In this document: positions 35,357-40,057 of the stretch, piece by piece
How the letters are laid out: the number at the start of each line of letters is the position of its first letter
Position numbering within the stretch: the stretch's first letter is position 1
Source: Clostridia bacterium
Lineage (GTDB): Bacteria > Bacillota > Clostridia > UBA1381
Length of the DNA stretch: 40,057 nt
Assembly (NCBI GenBank): GCA_017415105.1
Contig: JAFQJD010000013.1
Coordinates: 1 to 40,057 of the forward strand
Direction of reading: 5' to 3'
Notes under the pieces: model-generated
Seen by the model: the letters and a program-made list of their open reading frames with translations, nothing else
The model's database searches: none
Told to the model about the DNA's origin: nothing
Position numbers and translations under genes: made by a program

Positions 35357-36841
35357 ATGGAACAGCAGGATAGTTCAAGATTAAAGCAGATTTTAAAAAA
35401 TCGCCGTGATAAGCTACAGGAGTATGTTGATGCGGGAATGGACCCGTTTGAAATCACAAAATTTGACCGTAGTGCGAATGCGGCAGAGGTTAAAGATAAA
35501 TTTGACGAGTTTGAGGGTAAAGTTGTAACACTTGCAGGCCGTCTTATGTCAAAACGCCGTATGGGTAAGGTTGGCTTTGGTGATATTGCAGACCGTGAGG
35601 GACGTATACAGATTTTTGCAAAGCAGGATATATTGGGCGAGGAAAATTATGACCGTTTTAAAAAGCTTGATATAGGCGATATAATCGGTGCAACAGGCGA
35701 GGTGTTCAAGACAGAAACCGGCGAGATTTCGGTTCGTGTTTCAGAAATCACTTTGCTTTCAAAGTCATTGCAGCCGTTGCCGGAGAAATTCCACGGTATG
35801 ACAGACACTGATATGCGTTACAGACAGCGTTATGTTGACCTCATAATGAATGCCGAGGTTAAGGACACTATGATAAAGCGTTCAAAGATAATTTCAACAA
35901 TAAGAAAGTATCTTGATGCCCAGGGCTTTTTAGAGGTTGAAACACCAATGCTCGTGTCAAACGCAGGCGGTGCTGCAGCACGTCCGTTTGAAACACACTT
36001 TAATGCACTGGACGAGGATTTAAAATTAAGAATTTCACTTGAGCTGTATCTCAAACGTCTTATTGTAGGCGGACTTGAGCGTGTATATGAAATTGGCAGA
36101 GTGTTCCGTAACGAGGGACTTGACACACGTCATAACCCGGAATTTACACTTATGGAGCTCTATCAGGCATATACTGACTACCACGGTATGATGGATTTAA
36201 CGGAGAACCTTTACCGCCACGTTGCACAGGAGGTTCTTGGCACAACAAAGATTGTATACAATGGCATTGAGATGGATTTAGGAAAGCCGTTTGAGAGAAT
36301 AACAATGGTTGATGCTGTTAAGAAGTATGCAGGTGTTGACTTTAACGAGATAACAACACTTGAAGAAGCTCAGAAGGTTGCAAAAGAGCATCATGTTGAA
36401 TTTGAAAAGCACCATAAGAAGGGTGATATACTGAATTTGTTCTTTGAAGAATTTGCAGAGGAGCATATGATTCAGCCGACATTTGTAATGGACCATCCGA
36501 TTGAGATTTCACCGCTTACAAAGAAAAAGCCGGGCAACCCCGACTATGTTGAGCGTTTTGAGTTCTTTATGAACGGCTGGGAAATGGCAAATGCATATTC
36601 AGAGCTTAATGACCCGATTGACCAGAGAGAGCGTTTTAAGGCACAGGAAGAACTCCTTGCACAGGGTGATGACGAAGCAAATACAACTGATGAGGACTTT
36701 ATGAACGCATTGGAGGTAGGTATGCCTCCGACGGGCGGTATCGGCTTTGGTATCGACCGTATGTGTATGCTTTTAACAGACTCAGCAGCAATACGTGACG
36801 TATTATTGTTCCCAACAATGAAGTCAATCGCCGACAAATAA
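35357..36841 (+). CDS. lysS: lysyl-tRNA synthetase, class II
   Basis: The protein has 494 residues. An N-terminal OB-fold anticodon-binding domain (about 60-165) precedes the class II core with motif 2 ([20 protein letters not shown]) and motif 3 ([14 protein letters not shown]). It charges tRNA-Lys. AGGAGG lies 7 nt before the ATG. Unlike pheST it lacks a T-box leader. Confidence 0.97.
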   Translation: MEQQDSSRLKQILKNRRDKLQEYVDAGMDPFEITKFDRSANAAEVKDKFDEFEGKVVTLAGRLMSKRRMGKVGFGDIADREGRIQIFAKQDILGEENYDRFKKLDIGDIIGATGEVFKTETGEISVRVSEITLLSKSLQPLPEKFHGMTDTDMRYRQRYVDLIMNAEVKDTMIKRSKIISTIRKYLDAQGFLEVETPMLVSNAGGAAARPFETHFNALDEDLKLRISLELYLKRLIVGGLERVYEIGRVFRNEGLDTRHNPEFTLMELYQAYTDYHGMMDLTENLYRHVAQEVLGTTKIVYNGIEMDLGKPFERITMVDAVKKYAGVDFNEITTLEEAQKVAKEHHVEFEKHHKKGDILNLFFEEFAEEHMIQPTFVMDHPIEISPLTKKKPGNPDYVERFEFFMNGWEMANAYSELNDPIDQRERFKAQEELLAQGDDEANTTDEDFMNALEVGMPPTGGIGFGIDRMCMLLTDSAAIRDVLLFPTMKSIADK

Positions 36842-36864
36842 GTTTGCAAAAGCAGGCATAAATC

Positions 36865-36899
36865 AAAGAATCAAGTTAGAAATAAACTTGATTCTTTTT
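36865..36899 (+). terminator. terminator of lysS
   Basis: A perfect 13-bp stem (36865-36877 with 36885-36897) with a 7-nt loop ends in a T tract. Confidence 0.9.
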
Positions 36900-36926
36900 C
36901 TACGTTATTGTAAAGGAGGAAACAAG

Positions 36927-38798
36927 ATGAAAAATTACAATGTAAGGGTTTTTGCTGAAAATGAACTCGTAAAATATCTTGAAAAACTTAATATAAATGC
37001 AGAAATAGAACTTGGTCTTTTTGATGAGTTTGGAGTTGACCTTGAAGTAAATGACACATATTTCGATGATGCTATTGTAATATGTGTAAAGGGCAGGAAA
37101 GGCTATATAGCCGGTTCAAATGAGAGAAGTATTTTAATAGGAGTTTACAGACTCTTTTACGAGTGGGGAGTGCGTTTTGTAAGACCTGGCAAGAACGGTA
37201 CATCATATCCCCAAAAGTGCAATGCAGAGGATGTGAAAGTACGTGAATGTGCTTCAAAGCGACACCGCACGATGTGTATTGAAGGTGCTGTAACAATCGA
37301 AAATGTCAAGGATATGATAGATTGGTTGCCTAAGGTAGGATTTAACGGATATTATATTCAGTTCTCTGACCCATATGTGTTTTTTGAAAGATGGTTCAGC
37401 CATACTGCAAACGACTACAGAGAGCCTGAAGAGTTTGATGAAAGCATAATAGACGAGTATTATGATATTATGGTTTCAGAACTCAAAAAGCGTGGTCTTC
37501 TCATAAACACAATGGGACATGGCTGGACATGCATTCCATTCGGTGTTTCTGACAAGGGATGGTATAGACAGGATGTGACCTCATTTCCTCAGAAGTATAA
37601 GGATATATGCGCACTTGTAAACGGAAAACGTCAAGTGTGGGACAATGTACCGCTTAAAACGCAACTCTGTTACAGCAACCCGTATGTCAAAAACACAATT
37701 GCCAGAGGTATTATGGATTATATACATACACATCCATTTGCAGATGTTGTTCATTTCGCGTTGGGTGACTGTTATAATAACACCTGCGAGTGCCCGGAGT
37801 GCACAAAGGGAGTTTATACAGACTACTATGTAGAGATATTAAACGAGATTACTGATCAGCTTGTAAAAGAAGGGCTTAAAACAAAAATCGCACCTATAAT
37901 ATATCTTAATACAATGTATCCTCCGGAAAATGTCGTGATAAGAAATCAGGAAAATGTGTTGCTTGATTTTGCACCGATAACCAGAAACTTTTACGAACCA
38001 TTTCCGAAAGAGTATAAGATAAAAGAAATACCAAAGTATGAGACAAACGGTTTTAAAATAATGAGATCACTTGATGAGAATCTTGCATATCTTTATAACT
38101 GGAAGAAAGTCTATCCAGGGGACTGCGTTGATTTTGACTATCATCTTATGTGGGATCATATCCTTGATGCAGGTGGCGAAGCTATCTCGAAGTTGATATG
38201 CGAAGATATAAAAAGGCAGGGATTGTTGGGATTTTCGGGATTTATCAGTTGTCAGCTTCAGCGAAACACATTCCCGACATCTCTTGCGATGACAGTTATG
38301 GCAAAAACCTTGTGGAACGCTAATACCGACTTTGAAGAGGTGAAACGTGATCTTTATGCGGCAACCTTCGGAAAGAATTCCGTTGATGTGCTGTGTAACT
38401 ATTTTGAAACACTATCACTTGGTTTTGATATAGGTGCAATTCAGGGGCAGAAAAAGATTGATCACAAAGAGTTCCGTAATAAAGTAGAAAAAGCAGTAAC
38501 TTTGATGGAAAGCTTTGGCGATATTATTTCAGAAAACAAAGAAAAAGGTAATGAATGTCAAAAGGCATCGTGGGGATATCTTGAACATCATCGTAACGCA
38601 TATATTCCTATTGGCAAGGAGATTATAGCGAAACTTGACGGTAACGAAGATGAGGCAAAAAAGCAATTTGACATTGCAATAGAATACGTTATGACACATG
38701 AAGATGAAATTCAGCCGGTACTTGATACAATGTTTTTTAACGAGATTGGAAAAGAACGTATTACTGTCACAGAAGAAGTTATATTCAGCGATACCTGA
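36927..38798 (+). CDS. DUF4838 / alpha-glucuronidase-like protein
   Basis: The protein has 623 residues and no signal peptide. The N-terminal part with AGSNERSILIGVYRLFYEWG and VRFVRPG resembles the beta-alpha domain before GH67/GH20-like barrels. The middle is a TIM-barrel-like region with KVGFNGYYIQF and FALGDCYNNTCECPECTKG, the Cys-x-Cys-x2-Cys cluster seen in DUF4838 proteins. A helical C-terminal part follows. It may remove glucuronate or a related decoration from hemicellulose fragments, which would suit the GH10 enzyme at 3 kb. The ATG at 36927 has AAAGGAGG. No promoter is visible between it and the lysS terminator. Confidence 0.7.
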   Translation: MKNYNVRVFAENELVKYLEKLNINAEIELGLFDEFGVDLEVNDTYFDDAIVICVKGRKGYIAGSNERSILIGVYRLFYEWGVRFVRPGKNGTSYPQKCNAEDVKVRECASKRHRTMCIEGAVTIENVKDMIDWLPKVGFNGYYIQFSDPYVFFERWFSHTANDYREPEEFDESIIDEYYDIMVSELKKRGLLINTMGHGWTCIPFGVSDKGWYRQDVTSFPQKYKDICALVNGKRQVWDNVPLKTQLCYSNPYVKNTIARGIMDYIHTHPFADVVHFALGDCYNNTCECPECTKGVYTDYYVEILNEITDQLVKEGLKTKIAPIIYLNTMYPPENVVIRNQENVLLDFAPITRNFYEPFPKEYKIKEIPKYETNGFKIMRSLDENLAYLYNWKKVYPGDCVDFDYHLMWDHILDAGGEAISKLICEDIKRQGLLGFSGFISCQLQRNTFPTSLAMTVMAKTLWNANTDFEEVKRDLYAATFGKNSVDVLCNYFETLSLGFDIGAIQGQKKIDHKEFRNKVEKAVTLMESFGDIISENKEKGNECQKASWGYLEHHRNAYIPIGKEIIAKLDGNEDEAKKQFDIAIEYVMTHEDEIQPVLDTMFFNEIGKERITVTEEVIFSDT

Positions 38799-38839
38799 TA
38801 AAATAAAATTTGAATAAATCTTTAATATCCACTTGAAAT

Positions 38840-38886
38840 AAAAAGCATCCATATGGTATTTTTATTGTATCATAAGGGTGCTTTTT
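38840..38886 (+). terminator. terminator after the DUF4838-like gene
   Basis: An 11-bp stem with one G-U pair (38840-38850 with 38876-38886) has a 25-nt loop and a T-rich 3' arm. Confidence 0.65.
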
Positions 38887-38922
38887 GTGTGCATTAACTG
38901 AAAACAGAGTGGAATTTGTCAA

Positions 38923-38951
38923 TTGATTTTTTTGTGCGAAGATAGTATAAT
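38923..38951 (+). promoter_or_regulatory. promoter of the GLUG protein gene
   Basis: TTGATT (38923-38928), 17 nt, TATAAT (38946-38951). A 104-nt leader with a small hairpin, TATCA/TGATA around 39006-39025, follows. Confidence 0.65.
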
Positions 38952-39055
38952 TTTAATAGAAACGTATGGTTATATAAATTTTGGAATATCATTTTGCGGG
39001 TGCGGTATCATTCGGGAAAGTGATATTAACTGTAGAAAAGAAAGGAGAAGAAAAA

Positions 39056-40057
39056 ATGAAAAAAGTATTTAGTGTACTGATTGCTTTGGCAATGCTCATC
39101 TCGACTGCTGTTGTTCCTATGTCAGTATCAGCTGATGAATCGGTATGGGGAGGCTCTACAGATATTGATTCGACATGGGAGGGTGAAGGTACAGAGGAAA
39201 GTCCGTATCTGATTACATCAGCAGCAGAGCTTGCGGGTCTTGCAAAGACAGTTTATGATGCAATTTCGACTACAAGTGGTGCGGTTGACACGGGTACTAC
39301 AGGAATGAGCAATATGTACAGTGGTACATATTTCAAGCTTACAACCGATATTAATCTTAATAATAAAGAATGGACACCAATCGGAAGATTTGGTATGAGA
39401 TTCAACGGTAATTTCGATGGTAACGGTCATATTGTTAAGAATCTGAATATCACCACTACTCATTATGCAATGGGCTTGTTTGGTGCGACCGGAACAAATT
39501 CTTCGATTTCAGATATCGGTGTAGAAAACGTAAATATTGTTTGGAAAAACGGTTCAGCTGCAGACTATAATGCAAGCGGTGATGCTACCTTACATCCTAA
39601 CAACAGAAATCGAGGTGAGGCAGCTGGCGGGCTGATTGGTATTGCAGGTGGCGGAACGGTTTCTGAGAGTTATGTAAGAACAGTAACAATAAACGGCAGT
39701 GGTAATGCGGTTGAGTACGGTGTTGGCGGATTGATAGGTTTTTGCTACGGAACAGAGACAACTAAAAATACTGTCACTGTAACGAACTGCTATGCTGTAA
39801 ATCTCAATCTTACAACTAACCGACTGGTTTCAGCATTTATTGGTGCAAGTTCGAGGGATACCACTGCTGCCGGTTGTAATATAGTTCTTACGAATTGTTA
39901 TACTGGCGGAACTGTCTCGATGGATTGCGGAACAAGTGGTACTGTAACAAACTTCCTGAGCGGAAAATATGCAAATGAGACTATAACAAATTGTTATACA
40001 ATAGTTTCAGCCGATGTTATTACAACAGGGGAAAGCTCATTTGCAACTGTTTCTGAT
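39056..40057 (+). CDS. secreted GLUG-repeat protein, N-terminal part (cut by window end)
   Basis: An open frame of 334 codons runs off the window, so no stop is present. It starts after AAAGGAGAAG. MKKVFSVLIALAMLISTAVV and what follows form a signal peptide, with cleavage near Ala26. The mature part starts with GTEESPYLITSAAELAGLA, then FKLTTDINLNNKEWTPIG and FNGNFDGNGHIVKNL, the usual lead into GLUG repeats. GGLIG occurs at 191-195 and 224-228. Such beta-helical repeats are common in surface adhesins and polysaccharide-binding proteins of gut bacteria. The C-terminus (anchor or further domains) is outside the window. Confidence 0.85.
   Translation, partial: MKKVFSVLIALAMLISTAVVPMSVSADESVWGGSTDIDSTWEGEGTEESPYLITSAAELAGLAKTVYDAISTTSGAVDTGTTGMSNMYSGTYFKLTTDINLNNKEWTPIGRFGMRFNGNFDGNGHIVKNLNITTTHYAMGLFGATGTNSSISDIGVENVNIVWKNGSAADYNASGDATLHPNNRNRGEAAGGLIGIAGGGTVSESYVRTVTINGSGNAVEYGVGGLIGFCYGTETTKNTVTVTNCYAVNLNLTTNRLVSAFIGASSRDTTAAGCNIVLTNCYTGGTVSMDCGTSGTVTNFLSGKYANETITNCYTIVSADVITTGESSFATVSD

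Noticed and set aside
36888-36917. A TTGATT plus TAAAGG pair at 17-nt spacing before the DUF4838-like gene
   Set aside because: The downstream hexamer is poor and is part of the AAAGGAGG ribosome site; the upstream part is the lysS terminator arm.

Overview
The window looks like part of a chromosome from a low-GC, anaerobic, probably gut-dwelling member of the Clostridia (Firmicutes). Supporting signs are two tRNA-sensing T-box leaders, an FMN riboswitch, a SCIFF ranthipeptide precursor beside its radical-SAM maturase, SpoVG, a giant DUF2229-type acyl-CoA dehydratase activase, a B. subtilis-type LexA box, and many consensus TTGACA-17-TATAAT promoters with AGGAGG ribosome sites. I cannot name the species. 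Every call below rests on reading the sequence; no database search was run.

Region 1-8.1 kb is accessory and sugar-related. It opens with the last residues and right end of an IS3-type element. Next come a DUF4432 aldose-epimerase-like gene and a divergent AraC regulator, then a second AraC regulator that diverges from a tight five-gene operon. That operon encodes an intracellular GH10 glycosidase, an enolase-superfamily sugar-acid dehydratase, a UlaG-like metallo-hydrolase, an SDR dehydrogenase and an RraA-like aldolase. Together these could form an oxidative, non-phosphorylative pentose or sugar-acid route.

Region 8.1-15.5 kb holds the SCIFF maturase and its six-cysteine peptide, a secreted membrane-anchored prenyltransferase-fold protein, and the 1435-residue activase. 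Region 15.5-18.3 kb holds a candidate minus-strand structured RNA with its own promoter and terminator. Divergent from it is a Trp T-box leader followed by a tiny Trp-containing leader ORF, an orphan trpB and an AEC transporter. A LexA-controlled dinB follows.

Region 19.6-36.9 kb is mostly housekeeping: a Phe T-box with pheS-pheT and a methyltransferase; a small orphan gene; FMN riboswitch-ribD-ribE-ribBA-ribH plus a small membrane protein; murC on the minus strand; spoVG; a pan-motif hairpin with panB-panC-panD and a His/Cys-rich COG0523 GTPase; a membrane-anchored protein of unknown function; hpt; and lysS.

Region 36.9-40.06 kb returns to accessory content: a 623-residue DUF4838/alpha-glucuronidase-like protein, and the start of a secreted GLUG-repeat protein cut by the window edge. 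The strongest candidates for something undescribed are the minus-strand RNA at 15522-15680, the Trp leader ORF behind a T-box at 16042-16083, the GH10/sugar-acid operon, and the metal-chaperone-like GTPase inside the pantothenate operon.
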